A DNA stretch of 64,000 nucleotides. Origin: Photobacterium gaetbulicola Gung47. GTDB lineage: Bacteria; Pseudomonadota; Gammaproteobacteria; Enterobacterales; Vibrionaceae. Shown here in pieces: positions 1 to 8,069 of this stretch. The stretch is from positions 3,782,001 to 3,846,000 of the forward strand of contig CP005974.1 in assembly GCA_000940995.1 (NCBI GenBank). Reading direction: 5' to 3'. Numbering within the stretch: the stretch's first letter is position 1; every line of letters starts with the position of its first letter. The notes below the pieces were generated by a model. That model saw only the letters and a list, made by a program, of their open reading frames with translations, was not told the DNA's origin and did no database searches. The position numbers and the translations under genes were made by a program.

Positions 1-384
1 CTGTTGATCCAAAACCCGCAATTTGTGAATAGCCTAGAATTTGATATGGCTGCATTTGAAGGGATTGATGTCGCTGGACTAAATTTATTGATAACAATAG
101 TTGAAAAGTGTCGGGTCAACCCCAATATTAAAACTGGACAACTCCTAGAGGGTTGGCGCGGAAGCAAAAGCGAAGGGATGCTGGCACGTCTGGCCGCCTG
201 GGAACTGCCTCTTGCCAAAGAAGAGGACAACACTCTAGATGTTTTTCTTGACGCAATGGACAAAGTCATTGACCAGTGCGTTAAACAACAAATCGAAAAG
301 TTGCAGGCTAAATCGAGAACCGTCGGCTTATCAGTCGAAGAGAAGCGGGAATTGCAGTTGCTGATACTCAACCGTCCCGGCTAG
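1..384 (+). CDS. dnaG: DNA primase, C-terminal part (left edge)
   Basis: The last 127 codons of a reading frame that is open to the left edge and ends in TAG. The residues resemble the helicase-binding C-terminal domain of bacterial primase, which docks on DnaB at the replication fork; the zinc-binding and TOPRIM catalytic parts lie outside the window. Its position directly before rpoD fits the rpsU-dnaG-rpoD macromolecular synthesis operon. The identification rests as much on this context as on the sequence, because this domain is poorly conserved. No intact start can be assigned here. Confidence 0.88.
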   Translation: MLIQNPQFVNSLEFDMAAFEGIDVAGLNLLITIVEKCRVNPNIKTGQLLEGWRGSKSEGMLARLAAWELPLAKEEDNTLDVFLDAMDKVIDQCVKQQIEKLQAKSRTVGLSVEEKRELQLLILNRPG

Positions 385-388
385 TAAG

Positions 389-417
389 TAGTCATCAATT
401 AAGAAATTTGTTATAAT
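389..417 (+). promoter_or_regulatory. Promoter for rpoD in the dnaG-rpoD gap
   Basis: A -35-like TAGTCA at 389-394 is followed by a 17-base spacer and a perfect TATAAT at 412-417. TGT just before the -10 makes it an extended -10. It would start rpoD transcription about 55 bases before the start codon, independently of the upstream operon. Confidence 0.6.
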
Positions 418-477
418 TATTGGTTTGCATCTCTGCATACTACTATTCTCAATCAGACCCTAAGTTGGATATCGTCT

Positions 478-2319
478 ATGGAGCAAAATCCGCAGTCACA
501 GCTAAAGTTACTTGTTGCTAAAGGCAAGGAACAAGGCTATCTGACCTACGCCGAAGTAAATGACCACCTACCAGAGGACATCGTCGATTCTGATCAGGTG
601 GAAGACATCATTCAGATGATCAATGACATGGGTATTAAGGTGGTTGAAACAGCCCCTGATGCCGATGATCTGATGATGACAGAAGACAATGCGGACGAAG
701 ACGCGATTGAAGCCGCGGCCCAGGCCCTATCAAGTGTAGAAAGCGAAATTGGCCGCACCACTGACCCAGTACGTATGTACATGCGTGAAATGGGGACAGT
801 AGAACTCCTTACCCGCGAAGGCGAGATTGATATCGCAAAGCGCATTGAAGACGGTATTAACCAAGTTCAGTGCTCTGTTGCCGAGTACCCTAGTGCCATC
901 GCATACCTGCTTGAGCAGTTTGACAAGGTGGAAGCGGAAGAGCTTCGCCTGACCGATATCATTTCCGGTTTTGTCGACCCGAATGAAGAAGAAACGGCGG
1001 CCCCAACGGCAACGCACATCGGCTCTGAGCTCAGCGAAGCAGATCTGGAAGACGAAGACAAAGATCTGGAAGAAGATGAAGACGACGAGGCCGAAGAAGA
1101 AGATTCTGGTATCGACCCAGAAGTTGCTCGTGAGAAGTTCAATGACCTGCGTGTAGCCTATGACAACATGGCACTCGCTATTGATACTCATGGCCGTCAG
1201 GATCCAAAAACTGAAGTGGCAATTGAACAGCTGTCTGAAGTTTTCAAACAGTTCCGCCTGATCCCTAAGCAATTCGACAAGCTGATCAGCTCCCTGCGTG
1301 AGTCGATGGACAAAGTACGCACCAACGAGCGTCTGATCATGCGGATGTGTGTCGACAACAGCAAGATGCCTAAGAAAACGTTTGTCGGCCTATTTGCCGG
1401 CAACGAAGCCTCTTCTGAGTGGATCGACGAAGCACTGAACTCGGGCAAGCCTTACGCTGAACGCCTGAAAACGTACGAAGACGATCTTCGTCGCGCAACC
1501 ACCAAGCTGAGTATTCTCGAGCAAGAAACGGGCTTATCTATCGAGCGTATCAAGGACATCAGCCGCCGCATGTCTATCGGTGAAGCGAAGGCTCGCCGTG
1601 CGAAGAAAGAGATGGTTGAGGCCAACTTGCGTCTGGTTATCTCGATTGCTAAGAAGTACACCAACCGCGGGCTGCAGTTCTTGGATCTGATCCAGGAAGG
1701 TAACATCGGCCTGATGAAAGCGGTAGACAAGTTCGAATACCGTCGTGGTTACAAGTTCTCGACCTATGCGACATGGTGGATCCGCCAGGCAATCACGCGT
1801 TCTATTGCTGACCAGGCACGTACCATCCGTATCCCGGTTCACATGATCGAGACGATCAACAAGCTGAACCGTATCTCTCGTCAAATGCTTCAGGAAATGG
1901 GCCGCGAGCCGTTGCCGGAAGAGTTGGCCGAGCGAATGCAAATGCCGGAAGACAAGATCCGCAAGGTCCTGAAGATAGCCAAAGAGCCAATTTCGATGGA
2001 AACCCCTATCGGTGATGATGAAGATTCGCACCTAGGTGATTTCATCGAAGATACCACGCTTCAGCTTCCGATGGATGCGGCTACTGCGACTAACCTGCGG
2101 ATGGCAACCAACGAAGTGCTGGCTGGGCTAACACCGCGTGAAGCGAAAGTACTGCGTATGCGTTTCGGTATCGACATGAACACTGACCACACCCTTGAGG
2201 AAGTGGGCAAGCAGTTCGACGTTACCCGTGAGCGTATCCGTCAGATAGAAGCGAAGGCGCTACGCAAACTGCGCCACCCAAGCCGCTCAGATGTGCTTCG
2301 CAGCTTCCTGGATGAATAA
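478..2319 (+). CDS. rpoD: RNA polymerase primary sigma factor RpoD (sigma 70)
   Basis: 613 residues, the same length as the Escherichia coli protein. It directs RNA polymerase to housekeeping promoters. Region 1.1 fills roughly the first 80 residues. Region 1.2 contains DPVRMYMREMG. A non-conserved segment with a long Asp/Glu-rich stretch lies near residues 180-215. Region 2 holds QFLDLIQEGNIGLMKAVDKF and YATWWIRQAITRSIADQ, for core binding and -10 melting. Region 4 ends with VTRERIRQIEAKALRKLRHP, the helix-turn-helix that reads the -35. The gene follows dnaG as in the classical operon, has its own promoter, and is closed by a terminator 25 bases downstream. Confidence 0.99.
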   Translation: MEQNPQSQLKLLVAKGKEQGYLTYAEVNDHLPEDIVDSDQVEDIIQMINDMGIKVVETAPDADDLMMTEDNADEDAIEAAAQALSSVESEIGRTTDPVRMYMREMGTVELLTREGEIDIAKRIEDGINQVQCSVAEYPSAIAYLLEQFDKVEAEELRLTDIISGFVDPNEEETAAPTATHIGSELSEADLEDEDKDLEEDEDDEAEEEDSGIDPEVAREKFNDLRVAYDNMALAIDTHGRQDPKTEVAIEQLSEVFKQFRLIPKQFDKLISSLRESMDKVRTNERLIMRMCVDNSKMPKKTFVGLFAGNEASSEWIDEALNSGKPYAERLKTYEDDLRRATTKLSILEQETGLSIERIKDISRRMSIGEAKARRAKKEMVEANLRLVISIAKKYTNRGLQFLDLIQEGNIGLMKAVDKFEYRRGYKFSTYATWWIRQAITRSIADQARTIRIPVHMIETINKLNRISRQMLQEMGREPLPEELAERMQMPEDKIRKVLKIAKEPISMETPIGDDEDSHLGDFIEDTTLQLPMDAATATNLRMATNEVLAGLTPREAKVLRMRFGIDMNTDHTLEEVGKQFDVTRERIRQIEAKALRKLRHPSRSDVLRSFLDE

Positions 2320-2344
2320 TCACGCATCCTGACACTGCTGACAT

Positions 2345-2371
2345 AAACGGGCCCTATGGCCCGTTTTTTAT
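2345..2371 (+). terminator. Intrinsic terminator of rpoD
   Basis: CGGGCC, loop CTAT, GGCCCG, with flanking A/T pairs and a T run. It lies 25 bases after the rpoD stop. Confidence 0.88.
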
Positions 2372-2471
2372 TTCTTTCCAAAAACCATCAAGCACTTACC
2401 TACCTAACTGCCAACGCCCGGCAGCTGCCGTTAACTGCCTAAAAAGCAAGCAAAACAACCAGTTTATTCGC

Positions 2472-2500
2472 TAGACAAGCAGACGGCCTTCCCATATAAT
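2472..2500 (+). promoter_or_regulatory. Promoter of tRNA-Ile2
   Basis: TAGACA at 2472-2477, a 17-base spacer and a perfect TATAAT at 2495-2500. The -10 ends 11 bases before the mature tRNA, so the 5' leader is very short. Confidence 0.75.
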
Positions 2501-2511
2501 TTCCCCCATTC

Positions 2512-2587
2512 GGCCCCTTAGCTCAGTGGTTAGAGCAGGCGACTCATAATCGCTTGGTCCCCAGTTCAAGTCTGGGAGGGGCCACCA
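2512..2587 (+). tRNA. ileX: tRNA-Ile2, anticodon CAU
   Basis: A 76-base tRNA with encoded CCA. The acceptor stem pairs GGCCCCT with AGGGGCC. The D arm is GCTCAGTGGTTAGAGC. The anticodon loop is CTCATAA, and the T arm carries GTTCAAG. The sequence closely matches E. coli ileX, which also follows rpoD. In that tRNA the CAU anticodon is converted to lysidine-AU by TilS and reads AUA, so this is isoleucine rather than methionine. It has its own promoter and terminator and appears to be a single-gene unit. Confidence 0.95.
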
Positions 2588-2595
2588 AATATAGA

Positions 2596-2630
2596 AAGGC
2601 CGGAGTGGTTCATCACCGCTCCGGCCTTTT
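2596..2630 (+). terminator. Terminator after tRNA-Ile2
   Basis: AAAGGCCGGAG, a 13-base loop, then CTCCGGCCTTTT. It begins 9 bases after the tRNA CCA. Confidence 0.85.
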
Positions 2631-2717
2631 GCTATTGGTTCGCTCCAACTCAACCGCCCACTCAGTATTGTCAGCTCTCCCCCCACCTTGCTGCAACCTT
2701 AACCTACTAACAAGTTT

Positions 2718-2748
2718 ATGATTTATTTTTCCCTCCTAAATAAATCAT
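2718..2748. repeat. AT-rich inverted repeat, tRNA-Ile/pykF gap
   Basis: Perfect 11-base arms (ATGATTTATTT at 2718-2728 and AAATAAATCAT at 2738-2748) around a 9-base loop. It could be a protein-binding site or a weak RNA hairpin. No T run follows on either strand. The role is unknown. Confidence 0.5.
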
Positions 2749-2931
2749 CAATTGATAATAAACAAAAAAAATCTGTGAAATATGTAGATAATCTCACCCT
2801 CTCTTTGAGTAAGCGTTAAAAATTTGCGCACTATCACAAGGTGATTAAAGAGATTGACTATGTTAGTATACGACCCTTGTTTGGCCTGCCGATTTATGTA
2901 AGGCAGACATACAAGCGTCATGCGGCTACAG

Positions 2932-3037
2932 TATAATCATGACACCTTGCCAATAACCTTCCCGGTTAACGGCAGCTTTGGCTCACAAGAGAAGCCTTAC
3001 AAAAGCAAACCAACTGCTTTTGTAAGGCAATATTTTT
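2932..3037 (+). ncRNA. Candidate small RNA or pykF leader attenuator
   Basis: A perfect TATAAT at 2932-2937 with only weak -35 matches is followed about 60 bases later by a strong terminator-like hairpin. A transcript starting near 2944 would be about 90 bases long, with a small CCGGTTAACGG-type element and the terminator hairpin at its 3' end. There is no open reading frame with a ribosome-binding site in the segment. It may be a free-standing small RNA or an aborted leader of the pykF mRNA. Nothing here matches a family I recognise. Confidence 0.3.
2994..3037 (+). terminator. Strong terminator-like hairpin 166 bases before pykF
   Basis: A perfect 14-base inverted repeat, GCCTTACAAAAGCA at 2994-3007 and its complement at 3015-3028, with a 7-base loop AACCAAC and then AATATTTTTG. 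The upstream tRNA already has its own terminator, so this one closes a separate short transcript or attenuates pykF. Confidence 0.65.
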
Positions 3038-3202
3038 GAAAAAATTTGTATTACCACTGGTGATAGCTGGACAGAAGTTGCATTTTTTTGAACTTCGCCA
3101 CATTTTGTAGGCGTATTTCAACATCAATGGCACTGTGTTTTCAGGTATAACTCTGTGAATCAAATTTCCCTTGGGTAAAAGTTCGTCCGGAGACCATTCT
3201 CA

Positions 3203-4615
3203 ATGAAAAAGACCAAGATCGTATGTACGATTGGACCTAAAACTGAATCTGTAGAAATGCTTACTAAGCTAGCTAACGCTGGCATGAACGTAATGCGCCT
3301 AAACTTCTCACACGGTGACTTCGCTGAGCACGGCCAGCGTATCCAGAACCTACGTGACGTTATGGGTGAAACGGGTAAGCAGCTTGCGATTCTTCTAGAC
3401 ACTAAAGGTCCAGAAATTCGTACTATCAAGCTTGAAGGCGGTCAAGACTTTTCTCTTGTTGCTGGTCAGGAGTTCACGTTCACAACTGACACTTCTGTAA
3501 TCGGTAACCAAGACCGCGTGGCGGTAACTTACCCTGGCTTCGCTAAAGACCTGGCTAAAGGCAACACTATCCTTGTTGACGACGGCCTGATCGAAATGGA
3601 AGTTCTAGAAACGACTGAGACTGAAGTTAAGTGTAAAGTACTTAACAACGGTGACCTAGGTGAAAACAAAGGTGTTAACCTGCCAGGCGTTTCTGTACAG
3701 CTTCCAGCACTGTCTGAAAAAGACAAAGCTGACCTAGTATTCGGTTGTGAGCAAGGCGTTGACTTCGTTGCCGCTTCTTTCATCCGTAAGGCATCTGACG
3801 TTAAAGAAATCCGTGAGCTACTAGTGGCTAACGGCGGCGAGAACATCCAGATCATCTCTAAGATCGAGAACCAGGAAGGCGTTGACAACTTCGACGAAAT
3901 CCTAGAAGCCTCTGACGGTATCATGGTTGCTCGTGGTGACCTTGGTGTTGAGATCCCAGTTGAAGAAGTTATCTTCGCTCAGAAGATGATGATCGAGAAG
4001 TGTAACCGTGCACGTAAAGTCGTTATCACTGCAACTCAGATGCTTGATTCTATGATCAAGAACCCACGTCCAACTCGCGCAGAAGCGGGTGACGTTGCGA
4101 ACGCAATCATGGACGGTACAGATGCAGTAATGCTTTCTGGTGAGTCTGCGAAAGGTAAGTACCCAATCGAAGCGGTAACTATCATGGCTCAGATCTGTGA
4201 GCGTACTGACGCTGCACTGAAAGCAGAGCTAGGTTCTCGCCTAGACAGCCCACGCCTACGTATCACTGAAGCGGTATGTAAAGGTGCGGTTGACACGTCT
4301 GAGAAGCTAAACGCGCCTCTTATCGTAGTAGCAACTGAAGCGGGTAAGTCTGCACGTTCTGTACGTAAGTACTTCCCAACGGCAAACATCCTAGCGGTTA
4401 CCACTAACACTAAGACGGCTGCTCAGCTAGCACTGACTAAAGGTGTTACTCCAGTCGTTGTTGACTCTATCGACAACACTGATGCGTTCTACGGCCGTGG
4501 TAAAGAGCTTGCACTAGAAACTGGTCTGGGCGCTAAAGGCGATATCGTTGTTATGGTATCTGGCGCGCTAGTTCCTTCTGGTACAACTAACACAGCTTCT
4601 GTACACGTACTATAA
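3203..4615 (+). CDS. pykF: Pyruvate kinase, PykF type
   Basis: 470 residues, the length of E. coli PykF. It converts phosphoenolpyruvate and ADP to pyruvate and ATP, the last step of glycolysis. KIVCTIGPKTES opens the barrel, LLDTKGPEIRT and MVARGDLGVEI hold substrate and metal ligands, and VITATQMLDSMIKNPRPTRAE is the active-site signature. The start follows a GTCCGGAGACC ribosome-binding region. The codon use is strongly biased, as expected for a highly expressed gene. It stands alone between a long leader and a strong terminator. PykF-type enzymes are usually activated by fructose 1,6-bisphosphate; that is family knowledge and cannot be read from the sequence. Confidence 0.97.
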   Translation: MKKTKIVCTIGPKTESVEMLTKLANAGMNVMRLNFSHGDFAEHGQRIQNLRDVMGETGKQLAILLDTKGPEIRTIKLEGGQDFSLVAGQEFTFTTDTSVIGNQDRVAVTYPGFAKDLAKGNTILVDDGLIEMEVLETTETEVKCKVLNNGDLGENKGVNLPGVSVQLPALSEKDKADLVFGCEQGVDFVAASFIRKASDVKEIRELLVANGGENIQIISKIENQEGVDNFDEILEASDGIMVARGDLGVEIPVEEVIFAQKMMIEKCNRARKVVITATQMLDSMIKNPRPTRAEAGDVANAIMDGTDAVMLSGESAKGKYPIEAVTIMAQICERTDAALKAELGSRLDSPRLRITEAVCKGAVDTSEKLNAPLIVVATEAGKSARSVRKYFPTANILAVTTNTKTAAQLALTKGVTPVVVDSIDNTDAFYGRGKELALETGLGAKGDIVVMVSGALVPSGTTNTASVHVL

Positions 4616-4635
4616 GTGTCATTGCGCTGATTGCT

Positions 4636-4665
4636 AAAACGGGAGCCTCGGCTCCCGTTTTTTTA
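4636..4665 (+). terminator. Terminator of pykF
   Basis: AAAACGGGAGCC, a two-base loop, GGCTCCCGTTTT and a T run, beginning 20 bases after the stop. Confidence 0.92.
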
Positions 4666-4861
4666 TCCCCCCGCAGCTCTCTAAGCCTGCCGCCTTCATG
4701 ATCTGTGACGACCTCTCACAATAATGAAACTTAGCAATCGCACTCCATTTTTTTCCTCGATATACTTCACCCTGCAGTATGCCCCCTGAGCATAGCCTCA
4801 AGGACTTAACATCACGGGTAGCACTGTCCATTTTGAGCTGAAACCACACAAGAGGAAGACC

Positions 4862-5518
4862 GTGTCCAGCCCTACCCTTGCCGATAAAGTCATGGAAATG
4901 ATCCGCCAGGATATCTTGACAGGTGAACTGTCCCCCGGCCAAAAACTGGTTGTCGCTGATCTGAAGCAGCAATATCAAGTAGGAGCCTCCCCGATCCGCG
5001 AGGCCTTGGTCCAACTGGCTTGGCGCAAGTATGTGCATTTTGCCCCACAAAAAGGCTGCTGGGTTGCCAACATCTCTGCGGTGGAACTGGAAGATCTGTT
5101 CGATACGAGCCAGGAGCTGTCCAGGATCCTGCTACAGCGCGCCATACAGCATGGCGATGAGAGCTGGGAGATCAATATCCTAACCAGCTACCACAAACTC
5201 AGCCGGCTGAACCCAGCCGAGGCGACAACAGACTTCGGCGAATGGGAGCAGAGACACAGCGACTTTCACCATGCCCTGCTGGCTGGCAGCCAATCACCGA
5301 CCATGCTGGCCCTGTACCGCCAAGTGTATGAGCAAATCGAACGCTACCGCCATCTTTGGGTAAGCCGCCACCGCAGGTACGAAGAGCGCTACCACGACAA
5401 CGGTGAGCATGAGGCGATGATGAAAGCGGTATTAGACCGCAATACCGAACAAGCACTCGCTATCATGGCAACGCATTCAACACGTGCCTTGGAGATGATA
5501 AAGGATGATCTCGAGTGA
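4862..5518 (+). CDS. GntR-family regulator with FCD domain
   Basis: 218 residues from a GTG start preceded by AGAGGAAG. A winged helix fills about residues 1-70: DKVMEMIRQDILTGELSPGQ, then the recognition helix VGASPIREALVQL. Residues 75-210 form an all-helical FCD ligand domain, with histidines in FHHALL, EHEAMM and ATHSTRA that fit its usual metal site. FCD regulators sense small organic acids, but the ligand cannot be named. The overall look is nearest to the CsiR/GlaR branch. The gene is monocistronic; a TATACT at 4761-4766 may be its -10. Its stop lies one base from that of the small convergent gene at 5520, which raises the possibility that the palindrome at 5684-5717 is its operator. 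Confidence 0.88.
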   Translation: MSSPTLADKVMEMIRQDILTGELSPGQKLVVADLKQQYQVGASPIREALVQLAWRKYVHFAPQKGCWVANISAVELEDLFDTSQELSRILLQRAIQHGDESWEINILTSYHKLSRLNPAEATTDFGEWEQRHSDFHHALLAGSQSPTMLALYRQVYEQIERYRHLWVSRHRRYEERYHDNGEHEAMMKAVLDRNTEQALAIMATHSTRALEMIKDDLE

Positions 5519-5519
5519 C

Positions 5520-5648
5520 CTACCAGAAGATTTCCTTGTGGTGAGTATTGAGCAGCAGTACCGCTAACAGGAAGTACAAGGCGCTAACATTAAAGCCAAG
5601 TAAAAACAGGGTGAGTACTGTCAGCCTTGCCAGAAATTTACCGTTCAT
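5520..5648 (-). CDS. Small hydrophobic membrane peptide (42 residues)
   Basis: A 42-codon reading frame with ATG preceded by AGGGGGA at a normal spacing. The product begins MNGKFLARLTVLTLFLLGFN, has a basic N-terminus and a nearly continuous hydrophobic segment over residues 8-34, and ends in a polar tail containing THHKE. That is the pattern of a single-span inner-membrane small protein. It is convergent with the GntR gene with one base between the stops, and sits 36 bases downstream of a perfect palindrome. It is not recognised as a known family. The frame could be fortuitous, but the start, ribosome-binding site, composition and tight packing favour a real gene. Confidence 0.6.
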   Translation of the reverse strand: MNGKFLARLTVLTLFLLGFNVSALYFLLAVLLLNTHHKEIFW

Positions 5649-5683
5649 CGATTCCCCCTAGTGCCATACGACCCAGTTGGCAC

Positions 5684-5717
5684 CTAGCCTTATTAGACTT
5701 TAGTCTAATAAGGCTAG
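5684..5717. repeat. Perfect 16-base palindrome upstream of the 42-residue peptide
   Basis: The arms CTAGCCTTATTAGACT and AGTCTAATAAGGCTAG are exact complements separated by TT. On the minus strand CTGAAA, 17 bases, TAAAGT could form a promoter in which this palindrome fills the spacer. No T run follows on either strand, so an operator fits better than a terminator. Confidence 0.7.
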
Positions 5718-5734
5718 ACTTTCAGGGTGACCAT

Positions 5735-5764
5735 AAGACAACACCCGGTGAAAACACCGGGTGT
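5735..5764 (-). terminator. Terminator of ilvIH
   Basis: ACACCCGGTG and CACCGGGTGT around a four-base loop. On the minus strand it is followed by a weak T-rich tail, TGTCTTAT. It lies just past the ilvH stop. Confidence 0.7.
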
Positions 5765-5792
5765 ATTAGTCATGATACAGTTTACGGAAGGG

Positions 5793-6290
5793 CTAGGCCT
5801 TGAGCGCCCGCTCCCCCCTGGCAATACCGACTACCCCACTGCGCGCGACTTCGATAATTTCAGTCGCTTCACCGACAGCCGATAAAAAGGCATCCAGCTT
5901 CTCGCTGGCGCCCGCCAACTGCACGGTATAGATCTGACTGGTCACATCGACAATCTGCCCGCGGAAAATATCTGCGGTACGCTTGACCTCAGCACGAGCA
6001 AAACCACTGGCCTTAACCTTAACCAGCATCAGCTCACGCTCGATGTGCTCACTTTCGGTGACATTGCTGACCTTGAGAATATCAATCAGCTTATGCAGCT
6101 GCTTTTCGATTTGCTCCAGTGCCGCATCATCCTCGACATTGGTTGTTATATTCAAACGCGAAAGTGTCGCATCATCTGTCGGCGCTACGGTCAACGACTC
6201 AATATTGTAGCCCCGCTGCGAAAACAACCCCACAACCCGTGACAATGCGCCCGGTTCATTTTCAAGAAGTACTGATACAATCCTGCGCAT
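5793..6290 (-). CDS. ilvH: Acetolactate synthase III, small regulatory subunit
   Basis: 165 residues. It binds the IlvI catalytic subunit and gives valine feedback inhibition. The ACT domain occupies about residues 1-78: RRIVSVLLENEPGALSRVVG with the ligand loop, then RGYNIESLTVAPT. A second alpha/beta domain follows. It starts two bases after the ilvI stop, so the two are one translationally linked operon. Length and sequence match E. coli IlvH (163 residues) rather than the shorter IlvN or IlvM. Confidence 0.97.
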   Translation of the reverse strand: MRRIVSVLLENEPGALSRVVGLFSQRGYNIESLTVAPTDDATLSRLNITTNVEDDAALEQIEKQLHKLIDILKVSNVTESEHIERELMLVKVKASGFARAEVKRTADIFRGQIVDVTSQIYTVQLAGASEKLDAFLSAVGEATEIIEVARSGVVGIARGERALKA

Positions 6291-6292
6291 AA

Positions 6293-8011
6293 TTACGTTC
6301 TCTCCGTTTTACTCAGCCACATTTCGCTCATCGACCCGCCACGGATCAACATTGGGTAGACATGCTCAGTCTCGTCGACACTGATATCGATAAAGACCAG
6401 GCGATCTTTCAGCGCCAGTGCCTTCTCCAGCTCTTCTTCCAGTTTGCTAGGATCGGAAATCCGGACCCCGACATGGCCATAAGCCTCGGCAATAGCCGCA
6501 AAGTCAGGTACCGAGTCCATGTAGGAATGGGAGTGGCGCCCCTGATAAATCATATCCTGCCATTGCTTGACCATGCCCAAAAAACGGTTGTTGAGATTGA
6601 TAATCTTAACCGGAATATCGTACTGCAATGCCGTAGAAAGCTCCTGGATGTTCATCTGGATACTGCCATCACCGGTCACACAGACCACTTCGGCATCCGG
6701 CAGAGCGAACTTCACCCCCATAGCAGCAGGCAAGCCAAAGCCCATGGTGCCAAGGCCACCGGAGTTGATCCAGCGACGCGGCTTGTCAAACGGGTAATAC
6801 AGGGCGGCAAACATCTGGTGCTGCCCCACATCCGACGCCACATAAGCATCGCCATCCGTCAGCCGGTGCAGCACTTCAATCACCTCCTGCGGCTTGATAC
6901 GCTCGTTATCCTTTTTGTAGCTCAGGCACTGACGGCCACGCCAAGATTCGATTTCGCTCCACCACTCATCAATGGCGGCATCATCGCTATGGCTGTTTTG
7001 CTCATCTAGCATCTTAAGCATGCAGTTCAGCACCGTATCCGCCGAGCCGACAATCGGGATATCTGCCGAGATGGTCTTGGAAATGGATGATGGGTCGACA
7101 TCAATGTGCATGATAGTGGCATTGGGGCAGTACTTCTCGACGTTGTTGGTCGTACGATCGTCAAAACGGACACCGACACCAAAAATCAAATCCGAGTTGT
7201 GCATCGCCATATTGGCTTCGTAGGTACCGTGCATGCCTAGCATACCTAGGTTGTTCCTGTGCGAGCCCGGAAAAGCGCCCAGCCCCATCAGGGTATTTAC
7301 TACCGGGATATTCAAGCTTTCGGCCAGCTTGAGCAACTGCGGGCTACAGTCGGCCATGATGGCCCCGCCACCGACATACAACACCGGCTTCTTAGCGGCC
7401 AGCAAGGCTTTGAGGCCGCGCTTGATCTGCCCCTTGTGACCCTGAGTGGTCGGGTTGTAAGAACGCATCACTATCGACTCAGGATACTTGTACGGGAAGT
7501 TCTGAGCCGGATTGAGCATATCTTTGGGAATATCGATAACCACAGGGCCAGGACGGCCGCTAGAGGCAATGTAGAAGGCTTTTTTGATGATCGCAGGGAT
7601 ATCTTCCGGCTTTTTCACCAAGAAGCTGTGTTTAACGACAGGGCGGGAGATCCCTACCATGTCACACTCCTGGAAGGCATCGTTGCCAATGAGGTTGCTC
7701 ATGACCTGGCCGGAAAGTACGACCATAGGAATGGAGTCCATATACGCGGTAGCGATACCAGTGATCGCGTTGGTCGCCCCCGGGCCAGACGTTACCAGTA
7801 CCACACCGACCTCACCCGTAGCACGGGCATAACCGTCGGCCATGTGCACTGCCGCTTGCTCGTGGCGGACCAGTACGTGTTCGATATCGCTTTTCTCATG
7901 CAGCGCATCGTAAATATCAAGTACTGAACCACCAGGGTATCCGAAGATATGTTTCACGCCTTGATCGATCATCGAACGGACGATCATATCGGCGCCGGAC
8001 AACATTTCCAT
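6293..8011 (-). CDS. ilvI: Acetolactate synthase III, large catalytic subunit
   Basis: 572 residues against 574 in E. coli IlvI. It condenses two pyruvates, or pyruvate with 2-oxobutyrate, to acetohydroxy acids for valine, leucine and isoleucine. The N-terminal thiamine diphosphate domain has GYPGGSVLDIYDAL and the catalytic glutamate near residue 51 in VRHEQAAVHMADGYARA. The C-terminal cofactor motif is GDGSIQMNIQELSTA ending in NLNN. The start is preceded by GGAGG. A 580-base leader and promoter region lies upstream, with nested hairpins at 8070-8142. Confidence 0.97.
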   Translation of the reverse strand: MEMLSGADMIVRSMIDQGVKHIFGYPGGSVLDIYDALHEKSDIEHVLVRHEQAAVHMADGYARATGEVGVVLVTSGPGATNAITGIATAYMDSIPMVVLSGQVMSNLIGNDAFQECDMVGISRPVVKHSFLVKKPEDIPAIIKKAFYIASSGRPGPVVIDIPKDMLNPAQNFPYKYPESIVMRSYNPTTQGHKGQIKRGLKALLAAKKPVLYVGGGAIMADCSPQLLKLAESLNIPVVNTLMGLGAFPGSHRNNLGMLGMHGTYEANMAMHNSDLIFGVGVRFDDRTTNNVEKYCPNATIMHIDVDPSSISKTISADIPIVGSADTVLNCMLKMLDEQNSHSDDAAIDEWWSEIESWRGRQCLSYKKDNERIKPQEVIEVLHRLTDGDAYVASDVGQHQMFAALYYPFDKPRRWINSGGLGTMGFGLPAAMGVKFALPDAEVVCVTGDGSIQMNIQELSTALQYDIPVKIINLNNRFLGMVKQWQDMIYQGRHSHSYMDSVPDFAAIAEAYGHVGVRISDPSKLEEELEKALALKDRLVFIDISVDETEHVYPMLIRGGSMSEMWLSKTERT

Positions 8012-8069
8012 ATTTCTGCCTCCAGGTCGCGTATACCACCCTGCATAGCTAATTCATTCCAGAGATCTT

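Noticed and set aside
730..1272. 180-codon frame antisense to rpoD
   Set aside because: It is a shadow of the acidic, codon-biased rpoD sequence, with no start context of its own.
2512..2587. Reading the CAU tRNA as methionine
   Set aside because: The body matches tRNA-Ile2 (ileX), including its place after rpoD, and not initiator or elongator methionine tRNA.
6362..7009. 215-codon frame antisense to ilvI
   Set aside because: It lies wholly inside ilvI, whose own motifs are intact. The composition is that of a reverse-strand shadow.
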